A DNA stretch of 64,000 nt from Chloroflexi bacterium HGW-Chloroflexi-3 (GCA_002842045.1 PHBX01000017.1:248001-312000), one strand, 5' to 3'. Shown: positions 1 to 9,126, numbered from the stretch's first letter. The notes: generated from the sequence alone by a model not told the origin. Made by a program: numbers and translations.

Positions 1-343
1 CTGCTTAAGATGTATCGGTAAATCGATGGAGCATAAAGATCATATAACTTTCCAAAAGATGTTGCATCCTGCTTGGCTTGGGAAATTAATATTTCTTCTC
101 CATTCTTTTGTTGCGATGAAATTTGACGTTTATGTATCATTAATCTTTCCATTCAATCCTTTCTTGCCCGGAGCGTGGTCTTGAGTACTCATGTAGTTAA
201 ACGCTTTTAAACAAAGAAAGGGACAAATCTATGATAATTGGATTATATCTTCCTCTAGTTTCTTAATTGGATATTTGATTTTTCCCTCTTTAGGGGGATT
301 TCATAGAGTCTTTCTGGTTGTATCCTGATGACAGGAGAAAACC
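1..343. other. Upstream region without a recognised gene
   Basis: No open frame with family character, RNA gene or clear repeat is seen here. The region is AT-rich and probably holds the promoter of the sensor kinase gene that starts at 344. No convincing -35/-10 pair could be fixed by eye. Confidence 0.5.
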
Positions 344-2812
344 ATGAAAAAGTATTATTCGCCATTTGCTTTGTATGCTTACTTATCAATGGTTTTGACA
401 ACAGTTGTATTACTTACCTTGTTGTTAGTAAAAGTCAACACACCCTGGTGGTTGATCCTCATACTTCTGGTTTTGATTGGATTGGGTAGCCTGGTGCCGG
501 TCACTGCGCGGCTGGATCTAATTCAACGCATGATGAGAAATCTGAAATCTGGTCTGACTTTACCAACTATCAAGCAGCGCTGGCCGGATCCGCTCTATCC
601 ATTGTTGCAACAGATGTATGAGTTTAATAGCCTTGATCAGGATATCACGAATTTACGGGTGGGGTGGATGGCGCAGGTTGCACAGGGGGCTGCTCAAGAA
701 GAACGTAATCGTCTGGCGCGGGAACTGCATGATTCGATCAAACAACAACTGTTCAGCATGCAGATGAGCGCAGCAGCGGTTCAACAGCGCTGGGAGAGTG
801 ATCCAGATGGGGCTCGAAAAGCATTGAATGATCTGCAGCAATCCTCTCAGGAAGCTCTGGCGGAGATGAATGCGCTGCTTCTGCAGCTATCCCCAGCACC
901 CCTGGAGCGCGTCGGATTAACTCAGGCAATCCAGGAGCAGTGTGAAGCGCTTGGATATCGTAGCGGGGCGAAGATCAATTGTCAGATCGATGAATTGCCT
1001 GAAGATGCTTTGCTGCCTTCCGGTTGGCAGGAAAGCATCTTCCGGATTGTGCAGGAAGCTTTCAGCAACATCGCCCGGCATGCAAGGGCTACACAGGTCG
1101 TCCTCAGACTTCAAAAGGATGATGCCGGACAACAATTGATGCTGAAAATTGAAGACAATGGACAGGGATTTTCGTCCACTGCAGAACCATCCGGCCAGGG
1201 GTTGCATGGAATTCTAAAACGGGCAGAAGCGCTGGGAGGGCAGGCTCAATTATCTTCCAAACCCGGTCAAGGTGTCTTACTGCAAGTAAACCTACCACTT
1301 CTGGCAATTGATCTGGAAGAAGAGTTGGAAGCACAGGTGGACAACCGCCTGAACCGGATTGCCTGTATCAGTTTGCTGGGAGGTGTGTTGAGCGCAATTG
1401 CCTTTCTGCCTGTGTTGCTGGCACAAACGGGGATTTATCTGGAAATGACAATCGAAAATGGCATCTGGTTATGGTTGGCATTGGTCATCGGACTGCTGTT
1501 GGCAACAGGTTGGTTGGCGGGTCGCTTCATTCCTGCCGCAAACCGCTCTGCACAAATTATGCAGAGTGCGTTGGCAGGCATCGGCGCAAGCATCATTGCC
1601 TATGGAGCTCTTCTGGCTGCATCGCCAGCCATACAGGGGATGGACGCTTTGTTGAATCATGGATTAAAACCTGCTTCGGAAACACAAACTTCGATTTTGA
1701 TTATCGATGCCGCATTGGGAATTTTTGCATGGACACATGCAGCATTCTGGATTCTTATCCTGGTCGGTGCCGGGTTAGGTGCGATTGGCGGTTTGTTGGC
1801 AGTTTATCATTCAGACTCCAAAACCATCAAGTCTGAAATGGTCTGGAGACCGATTGCATCTATGTTGATTGCCGGCAGTAGTTGCGCATATCTCTTTGGG
1901 GCACTGGTTTTGCCTACCATGGAAGTTGCCATGCTTGAAAATGCCATGAAGTTCGGTGTGTTACGGGAGTTGAGGTTCTTGCCGCATTTCGCACCATTCC
2001 TGGTGTTGACCACGCCATTATTCATATTGTTGGTGTCCCTGGGGTACCATTACCGTAAACTCACCCAGGATATGCAATCCGGCACGGTTCAGAAGTTGGA
2101 ACAGGCGCATTGGAGCAGCTTTAATCTGGCAGTGCTGAGTTTTGGGGTAGCTGCCTCCAGCTCACTACTGGGTTGGATTACACTTCAGGATATACCAACC
2201 ACCTCTTCGGTGTTTATTCTGGGGGCAGCGCTCTTATTGATCACCAATGCAATCTTTTTCCTGCGACTGACTGTTCGCAGCCGGCGACTATTGATTACCA
2301 GATTGCAACCCCGTTGGATTTGGCTCTTGTATGTGATTCCAGCGTTGGTGGTACTTTTACCCGGCGTCATTCTGGCGACACTTTATGATGTGTTTTCTGC
2401 CTGGATTTTGGTGTTTTATCTGGCGATTTTATTAGGTTTTTCTCTGGCATTCAGTTTATTGCCACAATCTGCTCGACCTGCCAGTCGTCTGGCGAGAATC
2501 AGGCAAAAAGCAGCAGAACTGAACAACAACTGGCTGGCGGCAGCGGTGAGTCTGATCCTTCCCGCTTTTCCGATGGGCTCAGCTGGCCTGGCAATTATCA
2601 GTGTAATGATCCCATTCGTTAATCCATTAGATAGCGACAGGCTGCCCGGTTGGGTCGCGAGAGGAGACACGATTGCCAGCTTGCTACGTGGTGATTTGCT
2701 ACCCAGACAACCGCTTGGGTTTCTGATTCTACTGGTGATAAGTCTGGTGCTGGTTGGCTTGTGGGTATTTCTCACCCATTTACGGATCCTCAACGCACAA
2801 CGCAGAAGATGA
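344..2812 (+). CDS. Sensor histidine kinase (NarL/DesK type) with a C-terminal polytopic membrane domain
   Basis: Membrane kinase that probably phosphorylates the response regulator encoded 31 bases downstream. Two membrane helices lie at about residues 8-55. A HisKA_3 dimerisation helix follows with the phosphate-accepting His129 in the ELHDS motif, then an HATPase domain at about 220-320 with the N-box (NIARHA), the G1 motif (EDNGQGF) and GQGLHGI. Oddly, the protein continues for another 490 residues of about a dozen hydrophobic segments, so the bulk of the membrane domain is C-terminal to the catalytic core. In most kinases of this family the sensor is N-terminal. The signal sensed cannot be read from sequence. 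The start is supported by an AGGAG six bases upstream. Confidence 0.9.
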   Translation: MKKYYSPFALYAYLSMVLTTVVLLTLLLVKVNTPWWLILILLVLIGLGSLVPVTARLDLIQRMMRNLKSGLTLPTIKQRWPDPLYPLLQQMYEFNSLDQDITNLRVGWMAQVAQGAAQEERNRLARELHDSIKQQLFSMQMSAAAVQQRWESDPDGARKALNDLQQSSQEALAEMNALLLQLSPAPLERVGLTQAIQEQCEALGYRSGAKINCQIDELPEDALLPSGWQESIFRIVQEAFSNIARHARATQVVLRLQKDDAGQQLMLKIEDNGQGFSSTAEPSGQGLHGILKRAEALGGQAQLSSKPGQGVLLQVNLPLLAIDLEEELEAQVDNRLNRIACISLLGGVLSAIAFLPVLLAQTGIYLEMTIENGIWLWLALVIGLLLATGWLAGRFIPAANRSAQIMQSALAGIGASIIAYGALLAASPAIQGMDALLNHGLKPASETQTSILIIDAALGIFAWTHAAFWILILVGAGLGAIGGLLAVYHSDSKTIKSEMVWRPIASMLIAGSSCAYLFGALVLPTMEVAMLENAMKFGVLRELRFLPHFAPFLVLTTPLFILLVSLGYHYRKLTQDMQSGTVQKLEQAHWSSFNLAVLSFGVAASSSLLGWITLQDIPTTSSVFILGAALLLITNAIFFLRLTVRSRRLLITRLQPRWIWLLYVIPALVVLLPGVILATLYDVFSAWILVFYLAILLGFSLAFSLLPQSARPASRLARIRQKAAELNNNWLAAAVSLILPAFPMGSAGLAIISVMIPFVNPLDSDRLPGWVARGDTIASLLRGDLLPRQPLGFLILLVISLVLVGLWVFLTHLRILNAQRRR

Positions 2813-2843
2813 CGCATGAGTATAATAACATTGAGGATATGAG

Positions 2844-3467
2844 ATGATACGGTTGTATCTGGTTGATGATCACCACGTGGTGCGGCGAGGTTTGCGCTCC
2901 TATTTTGAATCCTTTGCGGATATCAAAATCTCTGGAGAAGCAGCTACTGCTGAAGAATTACTGCATAAAATTGGGGAGGTGCAGACTGATGTGATTCTAC
3001 TGGATATCCTCCTGCCGGGTGGTATGGATGGGTTGGAGGCTGCCAGGAGAATTCTGGGTCAACCCAATCCACCACGCATTGTGATTTTGACTGCTTATAC
3101 CGATCCTGCCCGGGCGATGGCTGCCTTGCGAATGGGTGTACAGGGGTATGTACGCAAGGATAGCCCACCGGAAATCCTGCTGGCAGCGGTACGGGCAGCC
3201 GCCAATGGACAAATCTATCTGGATAAACAAACAACTGAAATCATCTCTGAGGAAATACCTGAAATCAAGCTTTCCTTACGAGAACAGCAGGTGCTGGAGC
3301 AGTTGGCCGGAGGTGATACCAACCGGGAAATCGCTTCCACACTTATGATCAGTGAAGAGACGGTCAAATCGCATGTCAGCAGTATCCTCTCCAAGTTGGG
3401 ATTGGAAAATCGCTCACAGGCTATCTCGCATGCGCTTAAAAATGGATTGGTGAGAAGGGATAGCTGA
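2844..3467 (+). CDS. NarL/FixJ-family response regulator
   Basis: DNA-binding response regulator, very likely the partner of the preceding kinase. The receiver domain covers residues 1-120, with the acidic pair near Asp8/Asp9, the phospho-acceptor Asp54 (ILLDILLPGG) and the conserved Lys in VRKDSP. A LuxR-type helix-turn-helix follows at about 140-205 (LSLREQQVLEQLAGG, then ANREIA-like and SHVSSILSKL). The length of 207 residues is normal for the family. The gene starts 31 bases after the kinase stop, so the two are probably cotranscribed. The regulated genes are unknown. No target site was recognised in the window. Confidence 0.95.
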   Translation: MIRLYLVDDHHVVRRGLRSYFESFADIKISGEAATAEELLHKIGEVQTDVILLDILLPGGMDGLEAARRILGQPNPPRIVILTAYTDPARAMAALRMGVQGYVRKDSPPEILLAAVRAAANGQIYLDKQTTEIISEEIPEIKLSLREQQVLEQLAGGDTNREIASTLMISEETVKSHVSSILSKLGLENRSQAISHALKNGLVRRDS

Positions 3468-3477
3468 TAGACTATTT

Positions 3478-3511
3478 GCTCAAAGCTAAAGGTGAAGTTT
3501 GAGCTTTGAGC
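3478..3511. repeat. Perfect 10-bp inverted repeat GCTCAAAGCT/AGCTTTGAGC
   Basis: The arms are 3478-3487 and 3502-3511 with a 14-base loop, just after the response regulator. There is no T-tract, so termination is doubtful. It is followed by short CCATCA-type direct repeats up to 3535. A related AGCTTTGAGC-rich stretch lies at 21430-21465 in front of the methyltransferase gene, so this appears to be a dispersed intergenic repeat family. Confidence 0.55.
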
Positions 3512-3544
3512 CATCAACCATCAGCCATCAGCTTAAAACAAAAG

Positions 3545-3617
3545 CTCCTCGAGTAGGACTCGAACCTACAACCTAGCGGTTAACAGCCGCCCGCTCTGCC
3601 GATTGAGCTATCGAGGA
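3545..3617 (-). tRNA. tRNA-Asn (anticodon GTT)
   Basis: A complete cloverleaf reads on the minus strand. It has a 7-bp acceptor stem TCCTCGA/TCGAGGA, D-arm GCTC...GAGC, anticodon stem GGCGG/CCGCT with loop CTGTTAA, a five-base variable loop, and T-arm GTAGG-TTCGAGT-CCTAC. The discriminator base is G. CCA is not encoded. The length is 73 bases. It stands alone between the two-component operon and the DsrE-like gene. Confidence 0.97.
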
Positions 3618-3640
3618 AGGCTTGATTATTATAATCAACC

Positions 3641-3671
3641 TGTACGGGCGGGTTCGGAACCCGCCCGTACA
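3641..3671. repeat. Perfect 31-base palindrome, GTACGGGCGGGTTC family
   Basis: A perfect inverted repeat with 15-base arms (TGTACGGGCGGGTTC) around a single G. The same unit recurs at 9418-9448, there extended by tandem copies of one arm. It lies between tRNA-Asn and the stop codon of the DsrE-like gene. It is probably a dispersed palindromic (REP/MITE-like) unit and could also work as a transcription barrier. Confidence 0.85.
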
Positions 3672-3676
3672 TCCCA

Positions 3677-4033
3677 TTAAAACGTGAGCACCTTATCCGA
3701 CTCAACCGTCCAGGCAATCAATTGCGACATCGTGCTGTATTCCACGCTCTCAATCAAAGTCATGTCCTTCAATCCGCGCGCATCCATACACGAGCCACAG
3801 GCTTTCACCTGCCCACCCTTGCGGATCACAGAGCCAAGCATGCGTTCAATATTATAGTACCCCTGCGGTGTCATCTGATTCGGCAAGGCGCAGGTAACGG
3901 CATCCGCCAGCAGAAATATGCGTACTTCCACGGTGTCTGCATGTTCTTTTTGGAGGGACATAGCCATGCGCAAAGCGTTGTAAGCCTTCTCCGTTCCATA
4001 TGGGGCGTCGTTGATAATGAATAGAATCTTCAT
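3677..4033 (-). CDS. DsrE/YchN-family small protein
   Basis: A 118-residue soluble protein of the DsrE/DsrF-like fold, related to YchN and TusD-type sulfur-relay subunits. It begins with the family-typical strand MKILFIINDAPYG. It carries CALPNQ and the conserved CGSCMDARG segment, whose cysteines could carry a persulfide. Family members usually form hexamers, and many outside sulfur oxidisers have no assigned substrate. The start is supported by GAAAGAGGAA shortly upstream. There is no operon partner; the neighbours are a tRNA and a broken hydrolase. Confidence 0.85.
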   Translation of the reverse strand: MKILFIINDAPYGTEKAYNALRMAMSLQKEHADTVEVRIFLLADAVTCALPNQMTPQGYYNIERMLGSVIRKGGQVKACGSCMDARGLKDMTLIESVEYSTMSQLIAWTVESDKVLTF

Positions 4034-4116
4034 TGTTCCTCTTTCAGGTTTTGGTTTTATTTATTATACACAATCAAGATCAATTTCATCCCATTCCAAT
4101 GCCCTGATCAACCAAT

Positions 4117-4146
4117 CGTAGGGGCGTTCGGCCGAACGCCCCTACG
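4117..4146. repeat. Perfect 30-base palindrome, CGTAGGGGCG family
   Basis: The arms CGTAGGGGCGTTCGG and its exact complement meet without a loop. The sequence is distinct from the palindromes at 3641 and 9418 but similar in design: GC-rich, ending in GTA/TAC, intergenic. It sits between the DsrE-like gene and the broken glycoside hydrolase. Confidence 0.85.
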
Positions 4147-4242
4147 CCCCAATCCGTGCCATTTTTCCCTTATAATCAAATAAACCCAACCTTTTTCCGA
4201 TGTTGCCTGAGGTTTTTCTCTGATATAAAGGAGTATTTCGTT

Positions 4243-4735
4243 ATGACGAACAATGATCTCCCGCAACCTGCCATCCAACCTGCTCAAAACCTGGGATTAT
4301 TTCTACAATTCAGCCGGCTGGGATGATTATCCCCCGCAGGTGCATGTCTACCAGCAGCAACTGGAAAGCTGCGCCACGCCTGTGGTCACTACCGCCCATG
4401 CCATCCGCACAGCCAAAATTTTGCAGCAGGTTGCCCGAGCCCTGCATCTGCCGGATGACATCGCCGACTATCAGACCGACATCGATGTCTTCACGGAGGC
4501 TCTGCAGCAGCACGCCTGGGACGCAACCTCCGGGGTGTTCGGTTACATCCTCCATAATGAGTCCGGACAACCCAGCGAGATCCTGCGGCATGCCAGCGTT
4601 CAACGAAATTTACATGTGGGGATTGCCAGAAAACGATCACGCCTACTAGCCCAATTGAACATACCCACCATCAACGGAATCTGTACGGGCAAAGCATTTG
4701 ATTACAAAATTCCGGGTGATCAACAATGTCCATGA
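4243..4735 (+). pseudogene. Remnant of an MGH1-like glycoside hydrolase
   Basis: An ATG at 4243 with an AAAGGAG site opens a frame that dies after 23 codons. The neighbouring frame, from 4253, encodes an internal piece of a large (alpha/alpha)6 glycosidase of the MGH1/GH63-like type. Recognisable blocks are WDYFYNSAGWDDYPPQ, VVTTAHAIRTAKIL and SGVFGYILHNE...ILRHAS. Similarity stops near 4600, where the family continues into its catalytic region, and the remaining sequence looks random. Both ends of the gene are therefore missing. The phage-like cassette ends 16 bases downstream on the other strand, so its arrival or decay may have removed the rest. Confidence 0.7.
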
Positions 4736-4750
4736 TCAAATGATTTACCC

Positions 4751-6235
4751 CTACACCACCGGCATCAATCCCTCCTCCGGCGTCCAGCGCAACCCGCGAA
4801 GCATCATACTCTCATCCACATCCGTCCCCGGCAACTGCATACGCCTGCCCAGCAGATCCAACGGCAGCGGCAGATGCACTCCCGAACTCAGGCACAGGCT
4901 GCCATCACTTCCCAGCTGCACGGAGATCTCTTCCAGACGTGGTAGACTGAACACTTCCAGCACGCCATCCGGATTCACCAGCGCACTCAACGGGTTCTCA
5001 TCCGCGCAACCCAGCCCCAGCCAATCTTCCAATGCTTCCTTGCGGGTCTTTTCGATTTCGCGCCAGCGTGGTATCCAGACGCCGCTCTCCTGCCAGACCT
5101 GCACCCCCTGCAGTACCCCGCCCTGCACAGCTCGCTGCGCCACCTCGCGCATCAACTCGCTGGTTTCGGTTACCGCCAGCAGGCAGAAACGCAGATCCTG
5201 GTTGAGCAAGACCCAGCTGCTGCCGTTCCAGCGCTTGCATTCCCCGTCCGGGTAACCGCGACCATCATCGGTCTCAGCCTGGTAATACTGGCTGCTATCC
5301 AGGGCGCCGTTGCGTTCCAGCACCAGCCAGTAGCGCGTGTTGGCGTTCAATGACAGCGGAGCATTCAGTAACCAGGCCTGCCAGCGCCAGCCACCCAGCA
5401 GATAAACGTTCAGCAGCAGACTGTTGTCCAGTTCCGTGCCTGGCACACCCGCGTTATCCGCGCAGATCTTCACGCGCAGGTCATCGCTGGCATCCCCCAG
5501 CATGGCGATGCGCAATCCAATTTGCCCCAGCGGAAAGGCTTCCGATCCGGTGGTAAAACTCTGTGCCAGGCGCTCGCTGCCACTCAACCCGAAGGATTGC
5601 TGGCTTTTACCACCGGGTAGATGTGCAATCAAGCCGCTTTCCTCTCCATCCAGCGTCCAGTCCAGCCTGTGCCAGCAGCCCTTCAGGCGCATGGTCAGAT
5701 GGGGAGCTCGTTTCTCCGGCAACAACACCAGAGCCTGACTGTCGTCCAGTCCTTCCTGGTTTAGCTGCATGACAGCTGCATGCCGGGCTTTGTTGGGGTC
5801 CATCTCCCGCAGGCTAAGCAGGCTTTCCTTGGCACCCAGTTTTCCCAGGCGTTCTGCATGTTCGACCCAATCCGTGTACTGCCAGCTGCTCAATGGATCC
5901 AGCAACGGACTGACCTGCGGGTAGCGCGCGATCACCCGGCTGAGCAGTTTATGAGTCCCCCAGCCAAAGCGCAATCGCTGCATATCCAGGTGGATCTCTT
6001 CGATCCAGCCACGCCACAGGATCTCCCCGCTCGGTTTGTGAATGGTCACTGCTTGCCCCAGCCAGGAGCGAATCAGGCGCAGGCTGATCGAATTCGGATC
6101 CTGCACGGGGGCGGAGATGATGGCTTCGTTTGAGCCACCTGGTAAGTGCCAATCCATAGACTGCACCTGCCAGTCGCTGCCGGATGTGAGCATTCCCTGC
6201 AGATTATTACTTATAAATACAACCTGTGGTTTCAT
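4751..6235 (-). CDS. Tail/baseplate-like protein, last gene of the phage-like cassette
   Basis: A 494-residue, beta-rich protein with many tryptophans. No family was recognised with confidence. The first 150 residues resemble phage hub or baseplate proteins in tone: a short-strand start MKPQVVFIS, then WRGWIEEI and RLRFGWGTHKLLSRV. The middle (about 210-350) looks like a jelly-roll or carbohydrate-binding module (LAQSFTTGSEAFPLGQIGLRI, then NTRYWLVLERNG). The start is fixed by an ATGA overlap with the preceding gene's stop and by GGAGG upstream, so the two are translationally coupled. Role by position only: distal tail or adsorption structure. Confidence 0.6.
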   Translation of the reverse strand: MKPQVVFISNNLQGMLTSGSDWQVQSMDWHLPGGSNEAIISAPVQDPNSISLRLIRSWLGQAVTIHKPSGEILWRGWIEEIHLDMQRLRFGWGTHKLLSRVIARYPQVSPLLDPLSSWQYTDWVEHAERLGKLGAKESLLSLREMDPNKARHAAVMQLNQEGLDDSQALVLLPEKRAPHLTMRLKGCWHRLDWTLDGEESGLIAHLPGGKSQQSFGLSGSERLAQSFTTGSEAFPLGQIGLRIAMLGDASDDLRVKICADNAGVPGTELDNSLLLNVYLLGGWRWQAWLLNAPLSLNANTRYWLVLERNGALDSSQYYQAETDDGRGYPDGECKRWNGSSWVLLNQDLRFCLLAVTETSELMREVAQRAVQGGVLQGVQVWQESGVWIPRWREIEKTRKEALEDWLGLGCADENPLSALVNPDGVLEVFSLPRLEEISVQLGSDGSLCLSSGVHLPLPLDLLGRRMQLPGTDVDESMMLRGLRWTPEEGLMPVV

Positions 6236-7545
6236 GGCAACATCCTCCGGCGCGGTTGGTATTCCAGCTGAATGTGATAGTTCATGCCCAATGGCATTGT
6301 GATACCGGCATCCACCAGCATCTGCAGCACATAGTCCTGTCCGGGCAGCAGCCACAGGCCATTTCCTATCATCTGGTAGGCGTGCTGGTTTTTCTGGGTT
6401 TGCGCCAGGTGAATATAGGGCTGCTGTTGTTCGCTGGAATCGATCAAGGTCTGCCCGAAAGCCAGTTCACCATCCGGCAGGGCTGCGAATTGCCGCCAGC
6501 CATCTGTGAAAAACAGGAAAACAGCATCCACTGCCAGATGGGTCGTGCCCGGGTTGCGATTGTGGGCATGCAGTTCCAGGCGCAGATCACTCCAGGGCAT
6601 TTCTGTGTTGGAAAGTGTTGGCAGGCAGATCATCGGCAGCAGTTGCAGTTCGCGATCCGGGGAAAGCAGTTGGGTGCCACTCTGAAAGACCAGACTGCCG
6701 TGGTATAGCTTCCAGCTCAGCCAGGTTTCGGGGCGCAATCCCGCCGGGTTGACCAGCCGCACCAATGGGCGCACCTGCCGGCCTGCCATACCGGCGAACG
6801 CCGCACCCGGCAGCACCCAGGAGAGCACCCGAATAGCATCGGGATTGTCCCACTGCACCAGACCATAGGCACCGGCATGACAGTTACTATTCATCACCAC
6901 CCCAAAGTTGAGCAGGCTATCCGCCATTTCACCTTCCAGTACGGTCAATGGCGCGGCGACAGCGCTGCCCCAACCCACCACGATTTGATCCAGGCTTTCG
7001 GCTGGATTAAGGTCATGCTGCAACTGCAAACGCACCGGAGCCGGTAAATCCCCCAACAGACCCTCCCCCGAAATCCAGCACCAGTTCTGGCCAGTCCCAT
7101 CGGCACGGTTATCGATCTGCAATCCGTCTGTCACCGCGCTGCCATGGCTGTTATTCAGCGCCAGCGGTTGCCAGGGTAACTGCCAGAAGTCCTGACGTTG
7201 CAATTCCAGGTGGATGCCGATCCCTTTGGACTGCACACTGCCCAGAATCCAGTTGAAATCAGCGGCGTACAGGCGGCTCTGGTACACCTCCACACTGTCG
7301 TCCGGTTGCAGTGCCAGCCAGGTGCTATGACCCAGACGGTTACGCTCCACCAGCATCTGCAATTGGGAAATCAGAGCGCGTGTTTGCATGGCAGTCCCCT
7401 GCACGATCAGGTCGAGTTTCTCCAGGCTCAGCCCGGAGGGCAGGCGTTGCGATGGTTGACGCTGGCAGCCATGCAAAACCGCCGCGCTGCCCGAGCCATG
7501 CAGCACAAACTCGTCCTGGTTGATTTTTATGGCAAGTCGTTTCAT
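6232..7545 (-). CDS. Putative distal-tail-like structural protein
   Basis: A 437-residue protein that opens with a strand-rich segment (MKRLAIKINQDEFVLHG, then RLPSGLSLEKLDLIV) and shows repeated W- and Q-rich strands. It has no signal peptide and no membrane helix. It is similar in texture to the next gene and overlaps it by ATGA, so the pair probably form one complex. The start at 7545 was chosen for the GGAGG site eight bases upstream; the longer frame has none. Assignment to the tail rests on its place after the head and connector genes. Its function is otherwise unknown. Confidence 0.5.
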   Translation of the reverse strand: MKRLAIKINQDEFVLHGSGSAAVLHGCQRQPSQRLPSGLSLEKLDLIVQGTAMQTRALISQLQMLVERNRLGHSTWLALQPDDSVEVYQSRLYAADFNWILGSVQSKGIGIHLELQRQDFWQLPWQPLALNNSHGSAVTDGLQIDNRADGTGQNWCWISGEGLLGDLPAPVRLQLQHDLNPAESLDQIVVGWGSAVAAPLTVLEGEMADSLLNFGVVMNSNCHAGAYGLVQWDNPDAIRVLSWVLPGAAFAGMAGRQVRPLVRLVNPAGLRPETWLSWKLYHGSLVFQSGTQLLSPDRELQLLPMICLPTLSNTEMPWSDLRLELHAHNRNPGTTHLAVDAVFLFFTDGWRQFAALPDGELAFGQTLIDSSEQQQPYIHLAQTQKNQHAYQMIGNGLWLLPGQDYVLQMLVDAGITMPLGMNYHIQLEYQPRRRMLP

Positions 7546-7624
7546 TGATCCTCCAAAAATAAAAAGAATAAGAACGATTCTGTATCCCGGTTCGCAAGCG
7601 GATCGGGATACAGAACTCTGAATA

Positions 7625-8029
7625 TCATCCAAAATCAATCGGGCTGGTGCTGCTGCGTTGCAAAAAATAGCGTCGCACCTGATCCAGCACTGATTGCAAC
7701 CCTTCCTCCGATACAGGCGACAGCAGTTCCTGGCTCAAGCGCTGTGGGTCGGGATGGAAACGCTCGCTGCGCTGCACCTGGCGTTGACGCAATGCCTGTT
7801 GCTGTGCCAATTGTAGCACCAGCGGGCTCAGGCGTAAGTCCTGATCCAGGTTGCTCTCCAGGGCATCATCCAGCCCGGCGATCGTCAGCGCATACGGGCA
7901 AACACGTTGCACCTCCGCCAAAGCCAGACGGATACACTCCTCCAGCAACGCACCCGACCAGATGGCAGCTTCGGGATCATCCAGCAGCACCTGCAAGCGG
8001 GTGGTCAAAGACGTCAGATTAACGGTCAT
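7625..8029 (-). CDS. Putative head-tail connector (gp6-like)
   Basis: A 134-residue, mostly helical protein (LTTRLQVLLDDPEAAIW, then LLEECIRLALAEVQRVCPYAL), a pattern typical of small phage head-completion or adaptor proteins that bind the portal. A strong GGAGGTG site supports the ATG at 8029. The gene overlaps the preceding one by 11 bases, so it is probably translationally coupled. The family assignment is by size, helix pattern and position, not by a diagnostic motif. Confidence 0.5.
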   Translation of the reverse strand: MTVNLTSLTTRLQVLLDDPEAAIWSGALLEECIRLALAEVQRVCPYALTIAGLDDALESNLDQDLRLSPLVLQLAQQQALRQRQVQRSERFHPDPQRLSQELLSPVSEEGLQSVLDQVRRYFLQRSSTSPIDFG

Positions 8030-8324
8030 GCGCACCTCCACTCACTGCAACATCGGTAGCAGCGTTCGCATCCACAGGCGCAACCTGGCGGTCTTCTGTG
8101 GCGGGATGGGGCGACTCAGGCGCATCCATCTCACGCATCAGCTTCATACCATTCGGGGCAATCAGCACCACTTTGCCGCTTGGGTACACCTTCCAATCCA
8201 GCAGGGCTTCCGGGTCAATCTCATATTCGGCTGCCAGACTCATCACCACTGCAGGCAAAGTGCTGGTTTTCTTCACGGGGTTTGGGTTCAGCGGTATTTT
8301 GCTTTTACGGGTAGCTCTAGGCAT
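8019..8324 (-). CDS. Small phage-cassette protein of unknown function
   Basis: A 101-residue protein with a basic N-terminus (MPRATRKSKIPLNPNPVKK), a central module around AEYEIDPEALLDWKVYPSG and VVLIAPNGMKL, and an acidic, low-complexity tail. No family is recognised. The start at 8324 has a GGGAGGAGG site and overlaps the lysozyme stop by eight bases, so the reading frame is well supported by operon structure. The central segment could be a small DNA- or protein-binding domain; that is a guess. Confidence 0.6.
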   Translation of the reverse strand: MPRATRKSKIPLNPNPVKKTSTLPAVVMSLAAEYEIDPEALLDWKVYPSGKVVLIAPNGMKLMREMDAPESPHPATEDRQVAPVDANAATDVAVSGGAHDR

Positions 8325-9126
8325 GCTGCACCTCCTCCCAGATCTCCGGGTGCGCCTGCCAGAGGGCATCCAGCTTCTCTTCCAGAGATAAAACCCGTTG
8401 AGACTGTGGTTGCCCCAGCCAGGCTTGCAGATCCTGCAGGCTGCCATGGTAGAAATTCAAATCCAGCGCGGATTGTTCCCCTGGCAGTATGAACTTATCA
8501 CCTGTGAATTGCCAGAAACGCCAATTCTTGCAGCCAGCCGGTACCGCGGGCGCAGGGATGCCGGGTACGTAGTGTTTTTTCAGCTGCTCCCAGGTCAGGT
8601 GAATCTTGCCAGGGCGGTAAGGGTAATGCGCCAGCCACAAATCCCAGTTTGGCAACCAATCCGCCATCTGCGGGGCATATTCCTTAACGAAACTGGCACG
8701 GGTGTAGATCAGCACCGGTTTGTTGAATTTTACCAGCATGGCATCAGCACAGGCCTGCGCACAGTCGCTGATCAGCTTGCCAGGATAGCGCTTGCTGATC
8801 ATTCCTTTCTGCCACTCACCCCAATCCGACCAGTATTGCTCCACATCCAGCGCCAGAAAGGCATAGTCCAGCCCTTTCAGGCGATGTGCCAGGTTGGTGA
8901 TTTGCGCATCCACCGCGCAACCAGGGTCCATCCAGTGATAGACCCCACACAACATTCCAGCTGCCTGTGCCGCTTTCAAATGAGAGGGGCACAGCGGGTC
9001 CTGCCGGTAGCTACCCTGCGACGCTTTGATAATCGCGAAGCGCACCCCGTTGGCATACAACTTTTCCCAATCGACAGTGGCCTGCCAGGACGAAACATCC
9101 ACCCCCAGACAATATCGATCAAACAT
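8317..9126 (-). CDS. GH25-type lysozyme (endolysin)
   Basis: A 269-residue GH25 muramidase that would cut the beta-1,4 bond between N-acetylmuramic acid and N-acetylglucosamine. Visible marks are the opening CLGVDVSSWQ, FAIIKASQGSY, CGVYHW and the catalytic acidic strand FLALDVEQYW. Later come PVLIYTRASFV, DLWLAHY and a C-terminal WQFTGDKFILPG...LDLNFY. There is no signal peptide, so export would need a holin, and a holin-like gene lies directly upstream. The start at 9126 has an AAAGGAG site; upstream in-frame codons lack one. A short helical tail after 240 is extra. Confidence 0.92.
   Translation of the reverse strand: MFDRYCLGVDVSSWQATVDWEKLYANGVRFAIIKASQGSYRQDPLCPSHLKAAQAAGMLCGVYHWMDPGCAVDAQITNLAHRLKGLDYAFLALDVEQYWSDWGEWQKGMISKRYPGKLISDCAQACADAMLVKFNKPVLIYTRASFVKEYAPQMADWLPNWDLWLAHYPYRPGKIHLTWEQLKKHYVPGIPAPAVPAGCKNWRFWQFTGDKFILPGEQSALDLNFYHGSLQDLQAWLGQPQSQRVLSLEEKLDALWQAHPEIWEEVQHA

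Noticed and set aside
4698..5255. Plus-strand open frame of 185 codons
   Set aside because: Lies opposite the baseplate-like gene, is Ser/Pro/Arg-rich as antisense frames of GC-rich genes are, and has no start signal.
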